This document shows, one piece after another, positions 36,613-44,883 of a stretch of DNA of 64,000 nt (positions are counted from its first letter, which is position 1; each line of letters begins with the position of its first letter). The stretch lies in NCBI RefSeq assembly GCF_037646345.1, contig NZ_JBBEWR010000001.1:434001-498000 (forward strand), given 5' to 3'. The notes beneath the pieces are model-generated. The model was not told where the DNA came from. It saw only the letters and a program-made list of their open reading frames with translations, and ran no database searches. The stretch comes from Ascidiimonas aurantiaca. GTDB lineage: Bacteria; Bacteroidota; Bacteroidia; Flavobacteriales; Flavobacteriaceae. Both the position numbers and the translations under genes were made by a program.

Positions 36613-38931
36613 TCAATCAAGAATACTTAAACGGGCAAAACGAAGTAATAGTTTTTTAATACCCCCATTCTCAAAACGTATTTCCGCTTTTCGGTCATTC
36701 CCTACGCCTTCCAGGGTAATGACTTCCCCTTTTCCAAAACGGGTATGAGATATACGGGTACCCACATTAAGATCTGTTGGATCATGACCCTTATTTCCTA
36801 CCGGCTGATCTATTTCGGGTTTTAATTTTCGAAGCTTTCGTAATTGTGCTTCTCCGGGACCTTTGGGTGGGGTTCCTGAAACCGGCTTTTGCTGTCGAAA
36901 CTTACTTTTATCAACTTCGCCAAATATATCGGCATCCAGCATGGGCTTAAAACGATAGGTTTCTACCGGAGTTATGTATTCTATATACTGGTCATCTATT
37001 TCTTCTATAAACCTGCTGGGTTCTGCATCAATTAGTTTTCCCCAGCGATAGCGGCTTTGTGTATAGGTAAGATAGGCTTGTTTCTCTGCACGGGTAAGGG
37101 CCACGTAAAAAAGCCTTCGCTCCTCCTCCAGTTCACTGCGTGTATTCATACTCATGGCAGAAGGAAAAAGATCTTCTTCGAGCCCTACAATGTACACATA
37201 AGGAAACTCTAACCCTTTGGCGAGATGTATGGTCATAAGGGCTACCCGGTCATCATCTCCGGTATCTTTATCCAGATCGGTAGCCAGCGCCACATCTTCT
37301 AAAAATTCGGAAAGGGAACCGGTAGCATCGGCCAGTTCTCTTTGCCCTTCTACAAAATCTTTGATCCCGTTTAACAACTCTTCTACATTCTCCATTCGGG
37401 CAATACCCTCTGGGGTACCATCTTTTTTGAACTCCTGAATAAGCCCTGTTTTTTTGGTAACCTGCTCGGCAAGAACAAATGCATCTGAGCTTTCATTAGT
37501 AATTTGAAAGCTTTTGATCATGGTTACAAAATCTTCCAGTTTTTTACGGGTACCGGCATTGATCTTAAGGTCAATCCTGCTCAGATTTTCAATAACCTCA
37601 AAAACAGAACGTTCATAATGTTTGGCTGCTACGGTTAACTTTTCCATGGTGGTTTGCCCAATACCGCGGGCAGGATAGTTTACAATCCTGTTAAGTGCCT
37701 CTTCATCTTTTGGGTTCACTACCAGCCGCAAGTAGGCCAGTACATCTTTAATTTCTTTGCGCTGATAAAAAGAGAGTCCGCCGTATATGCGATAAGGAAT
37801 ATCTTTTTTTCGCAAAGCATCTTCAATGGACCTGGACTGCGAATTGGTTCGGTACAAAACGGCAAAGCTGCCATTGGGCAACTGGTGCTGTAGCCTGTTA
37901 TCAAAAATTGAAGAAGCTACGAAGCGCCCTTCTTCCGCATCGGTGATCAGTCGGTTTACTTTAATGGCCGCCCCCTGTTCATTGTTGGTCCAGACTACTT
38001 TGTCCAGTCTGCTTTTATTTTTTTCGATAACAGAATTTGCGGCCTCTACAATGTTTTTTGTAGAACGGTAGTTTTGCTCAAGCCGGTAAACGGTCACGTT
38101 ATCATAATCTTTCTGAAAATTGAGAATGTTATTGATATTGGCTCCTCTAAAAGCATAAATACTTTGTGCGTCATCACCTACTACACAAATATTCTGAAAA
38201 CGATCGGAAAGGGCTCTTACTATAAGGTACTGAGAATGATTTGTGTCCTGATACTCATCTACAAGAATATACCGAAACCGATCCTGATATTTCATTAATA
38301 CATTAGGAAAACGGGTAAGCAACTCATTGGTTTTAAGCAGCAGGTCATCAAAATCCATAGCCCCTGCTTTAAAACAACGCTCTACATACTCTTTGTAAAT
38401 ATCGCCCATTCGCGGCCTTTTGGCCATAGCATCAGCTTCTACCAGTTCCGGATTATTAAAATAGGCCTTTACGGTAATAAGGCTGTTTTTATATGATGAA
38501 ATACGAGATTGTATCTGTTTGTACTTGTAAATATCTTTATCCAGCCCCATTTCTTTTATGATAGCGGAAATAAGTCGTTGAGAATCCTGGGTATCATAAA
38601 TACTGAAGTTGGAAGGATACCCCAATTTATCGGCCTCATAGCGTAATATACGGGCAAAAACTGAGTGAAAAGTACCCATCCAGAGGTTTTTGGCCTCAGA
38701 GTTCCCAACAATTTCGGCGATACGCTTTTTCATTTCACGGGCCGCCTTATTGGTAAAGGTTAGCGCCAGAATACTAAAAGAATCTACTCCCTGACTCATT
38801 AAATAGGCAATACGATAGGTCAAAACACGGGTTTTGCCTGATCCCGCACCTGCAATAACCATTAAAGGACCTTCTTTATGAAGTACCGGGGCCTTTTGTG
38901 CCTCGTTTAGTTCACTTAAATATTTTTCCAC
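36613..38931 (-). CDS. UvrD/PcrA-type 3'-5' DNA helicase
   Basis: A 772-aa superfamily 1 helicase for repair and replication-fork or transcription-conflict processing. Walker A AGAGSGKT is at residues 27-34, with LTFTNKAA (motif Ia), VDEYQDTN (motif II), VVGDDAQSIYAFRGA (III), YRLEQNYRST (IV), and MTIHLAKGLEFPYVYIVGLEE and YVALTRAEKQAYL (V/VI). The C-terminal tail ends in a Tudor-like module, GTRISHTRFGKGEV..., which in PcrA binds RNA polymerase. It is the first gene of the minus-strand pcrA-tsaC-mltG run. Confidence 0.95.
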   Translation of the reverse strand: MEKYLSELNEAQKAPVLHKEGPLMVIAGAGSGKTRVLTYRIAYLMSQGVDSFSILALTFTNKAAREMKKRIAEIVGNSEAKNLWMGTFHSVFARILRYEADKLGYPSNFSIYDTQDSQRLISAIIKEMGLDKDIYKYKQIQSRISSYKNSLITVKAYFNNPELVEADAMAKRPRMGDIYKEYVERCFKAGAMDFDDLLLKTNELLTRFPNVLMKYQDRFRYILVDEYQDTNHSQYLIVRALSDRFQNICVVGDDAQSIYAFRGANINNILNFQKDYDNVTVYRLEQNYRSTKNIVEAANSVIEKNKSRLDKVVWTNNEQGAAIKVNRLITDAEEGRFVASSIFDNRLQHQLPNGSFAVLYRTNSQSRSIEDALRKKDIPYRIYGGLSFYQRKEIKDVLAYLRLVVNPKDEEALNRIVNYPARGIGQTTMEKLTVAAKHYERSVFEVIENLSRIDLKINAGTRKKLEDFVTMIKSFQITNESSDAFVLAEQVTKKTGLIQEFKKDGTPEGIARMENVEELLNGIKDFVEGQRELADATGSLSEFLEDVALATDLDKDTGDDDRVALMTIHLAKGLEFPYVYIVGLEEDLFPSAMSMNTRSELEEERRLFYVALTRAEKQAYLTYTQSRYRWGKLIDAEPSRFIEEIDDQYIEYITPVETYRFKPMLDADIFGEVDKSKFRQQKPVSGTPPKGPGEAQLRKLRKLKPEIDQPVGNKGHDPTDLNVGTRISHTRFGKGEVITLEGVGNDRKAEIRFENGGIKKLLLRFARLSILD

Positions 38932-39058
38932 AAATTTTATTCTCTACATCAAAAACAAAATGTGAAAATAACCATAATGAAGAGATTATTAAAGCCCCTT
39001 ACCAATATTTATGAACATTGAAACATATATTTAATATATTTAGAAAAATTTATCTCTT

Positions 39059-39604
39059 ATGCGATATGCCTTTTTTGTAAGTACTCTCCTGACCATGAGT
39101 ATGTGTTTTCATTTGCATGGACAGTCTCTGCGTAAAAACGGCCCTGTTATTGAAAAGTTTGGAGGTGTATATGAAGTTCCTGATCCTGATTTTGAGGTTT
39201 CTGCTACCGAAGAGCTAAAAGTGGTTTTTGATGTGGATCAAAGTACAAGTGAACACCAAAACCTAAATCCGCGAATAAATACGGCGGCCCGTTTTTTGAA
39301 TATGCATGCGCAAAGCGGTTTTTCTACGGAAAACTTAAAGGTTACGCTTGTAATTCATGGAGCAGCGTACAAAGACATTCTGAATGACGATGCCTATAAG
39401 GAACTTTTCGGGACCGGGAACCCCAACGCAAAACTCATTGAGGCTCTGGATGCTGCGGGAGTTGATATTATTATCTGCGGCCAGACGGCAGCACATAGAA
39501 ATATAGACAAAACAGATGCGTTGCCGCAAATACAATGGGCTTTGTCTGCTATGACGGTTCTTATTCATTTACAAAACACGGGCTATCGTATGATTAAATT
39601 CTGA
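39059..39604 (+). CDS. Exported DsrE-family protein
   Basis: A 181-aa protein with a signal peptide (residues 1-22, ending HLHGQS) followed by a DsrE/DsrF-like alpha-beta domain. The family strand pattern is seen in LKVVFDVDQ, VTLVIHGAAYKDIL and DIIICGQTAAHR, with a conserved cysteine in ICGQ near residue 142. Cytoplasmic DsrE proteins relay sulfur, but the exported versions are uncharacterised. It opens a plus-strand run with an amidohydrolase 6 bp downstream. Confidence 0.83.
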   Translation: MRYAFFVSTLLTMSMCFHLHGQSLRKNGPVIEKFGGVYEVPDPDFEVSATEELKVVFDVDQSTSEHQNLNPRINTAARFLNMHAQSGFSTENLKVTLVIHGAAYKDILNDDAYKELFGTGNPNAKLIEALDAAGVDIIICGQTAAHRNIDKTDALPQIQWALSAMTVLIHLQNTGYRMIKF

Positions 39605-39610
39605 GTATGT

Positions 39611-40882
39611 ATGAAACGGTATATTAGCTTTTTAATCTGTATAACTACTTTTTCTGCTTATGCGCAAACTTCGTTAGAAGAAGCCATCAAAAACATAGAG
39701 CCGAAAATAATAGAATGGCGAAGGTATTTTCATCAAAATCCGGAGCTTTCCAATCGTGAATTCAATACGGCAAAAAAAATAGCGGCCCATTTACGTAGTC
39801 TGGGTATAGAAGTACAAACCGGCATTGCCAAAACAGGTGTGGTGGGCATTTTACAAGGTAAAAGACCGGGGAAAACAATTGCTTTAAGAGCCGATATGGA
39901 TGCATTACCGGTTACTGAGATCACGGATGTCCCATTTAAATCTACCGTAACAACTACGTTTCTTGGAAAAGAAACGGGGGTTATGCATGCATGCGGACAC
40001 GATACTCATGTGGCTATTCTTATGGGCGTAGCCCAGATTCTGGCTGAAAATAATGATTTTGCCGGAACGGTCAAGTTTATTTTTCAACCCGCAGAAGAAG
40101 GTCCGCCCCCGGGAGAAGAAGGAGGAGCTTCGTTAATGGTAAAAGAAGGGGTTCTTAAAAACCCGGATGTAGAGGCAATTTTCGGACTGCATATTTCTTC
40201 TGGTACAGATGTGGGTAAAATCAACTATAAACCAGGAGGAGCTATGGCCTCCTCACAACGTTTTGTCATCAAAGTAAAAGGAAAGCAAACCCATGGCTCA
40301 AGCCCGTGGACAGGCATAGACCCTATTTTGGTATCGGCAAAAATAATTGACGGTTTACAGACCATTATTAGCAGGGAGTCTCCCCTTACCCATGAAGCTG
40401 CCGTGATATCAGTAGGTAAGATCTCTTCGGGCATACGGTTTAATATCATTCCGGAAGAGGCAGAAATGATAGGTACTATACGAACGTTAGATTATAAAAT
40501 GAGGGAACTTATTAATCGTCGTATGCATGAAATGACTACCACTATTGCCAAAGCATACGGTGCTGAAGCCACTGTTCAAATTGAAGATACGGCTCCTATT
40601 ACTTTTAACAGCCTGGAGCTTACTGCTAAAACATTGCCTTCACTTCATAAAGCAGCAGGAAAAGAGAATGTTATACTTTCCAAAGCAACCACCGGTGCTG
40701 AGGACTTTGCCTTTTTTCAGGAAAAAATACCCGGTTTTTATTTCTTCCTGGGAGGTAAACCTCTGGATATAACAGTTAACGAAGCTACAGCCCACCATAC
40801 ACCTTCTTTTTATATAGATGAAAGTGGTATGCTGCTGGGAGTAAAAGCATTTATTCATATCGTGTACGATTATCTGGAGTAG
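39611..40882 (+). CDS. Exported M20-family amidohydrolase/peptidase
   Basis: A 423-aa zinc-dependent amidohydrolase of the M20D group (IAA-amino acid hydrolase, hippuricase, N-acyl amino acid deacetylase). A signal peptide (residues 1-18, ending AYAQ) sends it to the periplasm. Metal-binding motifs are MHACGHDTHVAIL, with the paired PAEEGPPPGEEGG region and the later ATTGAEDFAFF. The dimerisation domain lies in between. Its true substrate is unknown. It lies 6 bp after the DsrE gene and 5 bp ahead of the next gene. Confidence 0.9.
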   Translation: MKRYISFLICITTFSAYAQTSLEEAIKNIEPKIIEWRRYFHQNPELSNREFNTAKKIAAHLRSLGIEVQTGIAKTGVVGILQGKRPGKTIALRADMDALPVTEITDVPFKSTVTTTFLGKETGVMHACGHDTHVAILMGVAQILAENNDFAGTVKFIFQPAEEGPPPGEEGGASLMVKEGVLKNPDVEAIFGLHISSGTDVGKINYKPGGAMASSQRFVIKVKGKQTHGSSPWTGIDPILVSAKIIDGLQTIISRESPLTHEAAVISVGKISSGIRFNIIPEEAEMIGTIRTLDYKMRELINRRMHEMTTTIAKAYGAEATVQIEDTAPITFNSLELTAKTLPSLHKAAGKENVILSKATTGAEDFAFFQEKIPGFYFFLGGKPLDITVNEATAHHTPSFYIDESGMLLGVKAFIHIVYDYLE

Positions 40883-40887
40883 TAGTT

Positions 40888-42462
40888 ATGCAAACATTTT
40901 TCGATTTCCTAATTCGTATTCCCTGGTGGGGCTGGCTAATTTTTGTTTTGCTGTTAGTAGCAGTAAGAGATGTTTTTTTACAGCGAAAACACACCATAAG
41001 TCATAACTTCCCGATAGTTGGACATTTGCGTTACTGGCTGGAAAGTATAGGCCCAGAACTAAGGCAGTATCTGGTAGCGAATAACCGGGAAGAGTTGCCT
41101 TTTAACCGTATAGAAAGAAGCTGGATCTATGCATCTGCCAAAAAAGAGAATAATTATGAAGGGTTTGGTACCGATCGTGATATTTATGCACATCAGTACA
41201 TTTTTGTAAACAATGCCATGATGCCTTTTAAGCTTGCGCCGGGCCATCCTAATCTTGAAGATCATTGTTTTTTGCCATGTGCTAAAGTAATGGGTACTTA
41301 TCACAATCGCAAAAGGCCCTTTCGCCCGGCATCGGCTATCAATATATCCGCCATGAGTTTTGGGTCATTGTCGGCAACTGCCGTAGATTCGCTCAACAGA
41401 GGAGCAGCCATGGCAGGCGCCTATCACAATACAGGAGAAGGAGGGCTTTCTCCCTATCATACAAATGGTGCAGATATTATTTTTCAATTTGGTACCGGTT
41501 ACTTTGGCGTACGTGACACTAACGGACAATTTTCTATGGCAAAGCTTAAAAAATTGACACAAGAAAACACCTTTATAAGAGCTGTTGAAATAAAGCTTTC
41601 CCAGGGAGCCAAACCGGGTAAAGGCGGTGTGCTGCCCGGAAAAAAGATTACCGGTGAGATTGCGAAGATACGTAATGTAGAAAAAGGGAAAGATGTAATA
41701 TCTCCCGCCGGACATACTGCCTTTGGTAATGTAGTGAAAATGGTTGGTTTTATTGAAGATATTGCCAAAGAAACCGGGCTTCCCGTAGGCATTAAAGCGG
41801 CCGTAGGAAAGCTCGATGCTTGGGAAGAGCTGGCACTTTTTATGAAGAAAACCGGAAAAGGCCCTGATTTTATTTCAATAGATGGTGGTGAAGGAGGAAC
41901 AGGAGCCGCGCCTCCCAGTTTTGCTGACCATGTTTCTCTTCCTTTTGTATATGCCTTTCGCGATGTATATCGTATTTTTAAAAAGCACGAGCTTTGCGAC
42001 CGCGTATTTTTTATTGCAAGCGGAAAACTAGGTTTTCCTGCAAAGGCGGTAATGGCCTTTGCTATGGGGGCCGATTGTATTAATGTGGCACGTGAAGCTA
42101 TGATGAGCATTGGGTGCATACAGGCACAAATATGTCATACCAACCGTTGCCCTGCAGGTATAGCTACTCAAAGCAAATGGCTGCAAAAAGGGATCAATAT
42201 TCCGCTTAAATCTGAAAGGCTCCGGCAATACTTCAGAACCTTCCGGAAAGAACTTTTGGAAATAACCCATGCCTGTGGTTATGAGCATCCCTGCCAGCTC
42301 TCTATGAGAGATGTTGATATCAGCCTCGGTGCGCATAATCTTACCCAAACCCTGGAGGCTGCGTATGGGTATGAGAAAGTACCGGTGCCCTTTAAAAGTA
42401 TGCAGGAATTAAAGGATTGTTCTTATCTTGGCGGCAAAAATGAAATAAAAGAAACCTGTTAG
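40888..42462 (+). CDS. FMN-binding glutamate synthase family protein, membrane-anchored
   Basis: A 524-aa protein with one N-terminal membrane helix (residues about 13-31) followed by a glutamate-synthase-like FMN barrel. Hallmarks are ISAMSFGSLSATAVDSLNRG, NTGEGGLSPYH, SIDGGEGGTGAAPPSFADH and the cysteine segment CHTNRCPAGIATQ, which in true GltB takes part in a 3Fe-4S cluster. It lacks the glutaminase domain, so it is not a full glutamate synthase. Its reaction is not known. It is tightly linked to the M20 and DsrE genes. Confidence 0.88.
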   Translation: MQTFFDFLIRIPWWGWLIFVLLLVAVRDVFLQRKHTISHNFPIVGHLRYWLESIGPELRQYLVANNREELPFNRIERSWIYASAKKENNYEGFGTDRDIYAHQYIFVNNAMMPFKLAPGHPNLEDHCFLPCAKVMGTYHNRKRPFRPASAINISAMSFGSLSATAVDSLNRGAAMAGAYHNTGEGGLSPYHTNGADIIFQFGTGYFGVRDTNGQFSMAKLKKLTQENTFIRAVEIKLSQGAKPGKGGVLPGKKITGEIAKIRNVEKGKDVISPAGHTAFGNVVKMVGFIEDIAKETGLPVGIKAAVGKLDAWEELALFMKKTGKGPDFISIDGGEGGTGAAPPSFADHVSLPFVYAFRDVYRIFKKHELCDRVFFIASGKLGFPAKAVMAFAMGADCINVAREAMMSIGCIQAQICHTNRCPAGIATQSKWLQKGINIPLKSERLRQYFRTFRKELLEITHACGYEHPCQLSMRDVDISLGAHNLTQTLEAAYGYEKVPVPFKSMQELKDCSYLGGKNEIKETC

Positions 42463-42503
42463 CGTTTTAACATGGAAACTAACCAACATATAAATCCCTG
42501 TTC

Positions 42504-43022
42504 ATGGATATGAAATTCCTGGAAATGCTTTTGTACGCTGTTCCTGCTTTGATTACCGGTATTATAGCCTATTACTTTTTTAATCTCCACACCAAAAACG
42601 AAGAGGGTCGTCGCCGTTTCCTTTTACATAAAGACATGCAAAAAAATGTATTGCCTATACGTTTACAGGCCTATGAGCGAATGGCACTTTTTCTGGAACG
42701 AATAGACCCCTCAAAATTACTGGTAAGAGTTCCTCCCGCAAGTCCTGATAAAAACAACTATGAATCCCTTCTTGTAAAAAATATTGAGAATGAATTTGAT
42801 CATAACCTTTCTCAACAAATTTATATGAGTGATGAATGCTGGAATATTGTAAGAGCAGCTAAAAATGCTACGATCCAGATCATCAGAAAATCCAGTTTAA
42901 GCGATAAAAACGATTCGGCTGATAAACTTCGGGAAAGTATTCTGAACGATTTGCTGGACAGGCAGTCCCCCTCGAATGCAGCGTTGGCCTTTATCAAAAA
43001 AGAAGTTAGCGACCTCTGGTAG
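42504..43022 (+). CDS. Conserved membrane-anchored protein (possibly DUF7935)
   Basis: A 172-aa protein with one N-terminal membrane helix (LLYAVPALITGIIAYYFF) and a soluble remainder. A conserved-looking block, LPIRLQAYERMALFLERIDP, precedes a mixed alpha region ending in KKEVSDLW. I recall similar proteins as a Bacteroidota-specific family, possibly DUF7935, but cannot confirm this. No enzymatic motif is visible. It is 41 bp after the glutamate-synthase-like gene and convergent with the patatin genes, 5 bp apart. Confidence 0.75.
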   Translation: MDMKFLEMLLYAVPALITGIIAYYFFNLHTKNEEGRRRFLLHKDMQKNVLPIRLQAYERMALFLERIDPSKLLVRVPPASPDKNNYESLLVKNIENEFDHNLSQQIYMSDECWNIVRAAKNATIQIIRKSSLSDKNDSADKLRESILNDLLDRQSPSNAALAFIKKEVSDLW

Positions 43023-43027
43023 TTATA

Positions 43028-43948
43028 TTAAGCAATATCTTTGGTTTTTTTGCGCTGTTCTGCGTCTTTACGAATTTTTTGTCCGGCATATTGGTACCCT
43101 TCAGCCCACCATTTTACCATTTCATGTTTGTTGAAAATGAGTGAGTTTTTCGTTAATGAAACCGGTGTGTAAAACAGGTTTAACTTTACATTTTTGTTTT
43201 GAGCAGCCAGTTTTCCTATCATAATATTGTGATATTCTACCTGATCAAGAAGGTAACTGAATAAGTTCACCATAAGTGAAAAAGGGTTTCTTCCCAGTAT
43301 ATTGTTACGTTCTACATTTTCGGTTTCCAGAATCACGGCATCCACTTCGGTAGCACCACGTCGTATAGCTTCCCGTATAGGTACTACAGAACCAAATCCT
43401 CCATCGGCATACTCACAGCCATTTTTACAGGCAATAGACATAAATGGAATATAATTGCAGCTTATCCAAATCCAATCACAAAAATCGCTATAAGAACAGT
43501 CCTTTGTTGACATATATTCTACCTTATTTCGCGTAAGATTAGAAACTGTTACCACTACCTCTTTTTCCAGTTGTGCTATTTTTTCAAAATCTTCAAGGGT
43601 AAAGCCGCGTTTAATGCTTTTTCTGAGGGATTTACTTTCGCCAAAGGTTCTTTTTCCTTTTATGATTTGCCATAAAACATTAAAATGATTAATGGCTACA
43701 TATTCTTTTCCTTTACGACGTCTCACAATAAAAGGATTGTTGCTGAATATCTTCCTTTGGGTAACTGTGGTATAGTTATGGTACACCTTTTCAATCTGGC
43801 CCGAAGCTAAATGAGGTAACAGCAAACTACCGGTAGATGTACCAAGATAGAGGTCGTACTCCCTTTTCTGCTCTTTTATTAAATACTCGGCTACTCCTCC
43901 GGCAAAGGCTCCCTTACTGCCCCCTCCGGATATAACTAGGGCTTTCAT
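43028..43948 (-). CDS. Patatin-like phospholipase, downstream copy of a tandem pair
   Basis: A 306-aa patatin-fold lipid acyl hydrolase. The oxyanion loop is GGGSKGAFAGG (residues 8-18), the nucleophile elbow is GTSTG with Ser38, and the dyad aspartate is Asp182 in YADGGFGS. No signal peptide is seen. It aligns without gaps to the neighbouring copy through at least residue 190, so the two arose by tandem duplication. Its start codon directly follows the upstream copy's stop. The C terminus has a basic tail (KIRKDAEQRKKTKDIA) that the other copy lacks. Confidence 0.9.
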   Translation of the reverse strand: MKALVISGGGSKGAFAGGVAEYLIKEQKREYDLYLGTSTGSLLLPHLASGQIEKVYHNYTTVTQRKIFSNNPFIVRRRKGKEYVAINHFNVLWQIIKGKRTFGESKSLRKSIKRGFTLEDFEKIAQLEKEVVVTVSNLTRNKVEYMSTKDCSYSDFCDWIWISCNYIPFMSIACKNGCEYADGGFGSVVPIREAIRRGATEVDAVILETENVERNNILGRNPFSLMVNLFSYLLDQVEYHNIMIGKLAAQNKNVKLNLFYTPVSLTKNSLIFNKHEMVKWWAEGYQYAGQKIRKDAEQRKKTKDIA

Positions 43949-44848
43949 CTATATAATTTGGTTGGTTTCAGTAATTTTTCGTTCTGCATAAGCAAACCCG
44001 AAATCCCACCATTTGGTCATTTGTTCTTTGTTAAATATCAAAGAGTTGGTAGTTAAAATGGTAGGGGTATAATAAAAGTTAATAATAACATTTTGATTGG
44101 AAGCTACAAATTTGCCAATTCTAATATTTTGATGCTCAATACGATCTGCCATGAAGTTAAAAATATTAGTGATGAGCGCAAAAGGGCTTTTACTGGGCAT
44201 GCGGTTAAGGTGGGTTACTTCCGTTTGAAGGATTATGGCATCTATCTCGGTGGCTCCCCTTTTAATAGCCTCTTCAATAGGAACCATGCTCCCAAGCCCG
44301 CCATCTGCATACTCACAACCATTTTTACGCGCCAGGCTCATAAAAGGTGTGTAATTAGACGATATCCATATCCATTCGCAAAACTCTTCGTAGTTATAAT
44401 CATTAATTGATTTATATTCCACTTGATTCAGTGAAATATTAGAAACGGTTACAATAACTTCCCGGGAACTTTCCTGAAGTTTTTGAAATTCTTCAAGGGT
44501 AAACGTATCTTTAATAAGCTGCTTCAGGTTATAACTCTCTCCAAAGGTTTTGCTTCCGCGTATAAAATTCCTGATAACATTGAGGTGATTAATACCAATG
44601 GTCTCAATTCCACGCTTTTTACGAACAATAAAAGGACAGTTGCTAAAAATACTGTTCTGATCTACAGAAGTATATACTTTTTTGATTTTTTCTACTTCGT
44701 CCAGTGCTAAATGAGAAATAAGAAGACTTCCGGTAGATGTTCCCAGAAATAATTGATACTCTTTTTGGAGTTTTTCGATAAGAAATTGGGCTACACCTCC
44801 GGCAAATGCTCCTTTACTGCCTCCTCCGGATATAACTAAGGCTTTCAT
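43949..44848 (-). CDS. Patatin-like phospholipase, upstream copy of a tandem pair
   Basis: A 299-aa patatin-fold protein with the same intact catalytic elements as the downstream copy: GGGSKGAFAGG, Ser38 in GTSTG and Asp182 in YADGGLGS. Its middle region (residues 80-150) differs from the partner at many positions while the ends of motifs are kept, indicating an old duplication and possibly distinct lipid substrates. It starts a two-gene minus-strand unit whose partner begins immediately after its stop. No neighbour suggests a cyclic-nucleotide signalling (CBASS) context. Confidence 0.9.
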   Translation of the reverse strand: MKALVISGGGSKGAFAGGVAQFLIEKLQKEYQLFLGTSTGSLLISHLALDEVEKIKKVYTSVDQNSIFSNCPFIVRKKRGIETIGINHLNVIRNFIRGSKTFGESYNLKQLIKDTFTLEEFQKLQESSREVIVTVSNISLNQVEYKSINDYNYEEFCEWIWISSNYTPFMSLARKNGCEYADGGLGSMVPIEEAIKRGATEIDAIILQTEVTHLNRMPSKSPFALITNIFNFMADRIEHQNIRIGKFVASNQNVIINFYYTPTILTTNSLIFNKEQMTKWWDFGFAYAERKITETNQII

Positions 44849-44883
44849 AAATGAAAAATTAGTTGCTGTTGTAAATATACAGT

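Noticed and set aside
43028..44848. Patatin effectors of an anti-phage (CBASS-like) system
   Set aside because: No cyclase, E1/E2 or other partner gene flanks them; the surroundings are housekeeping genes.
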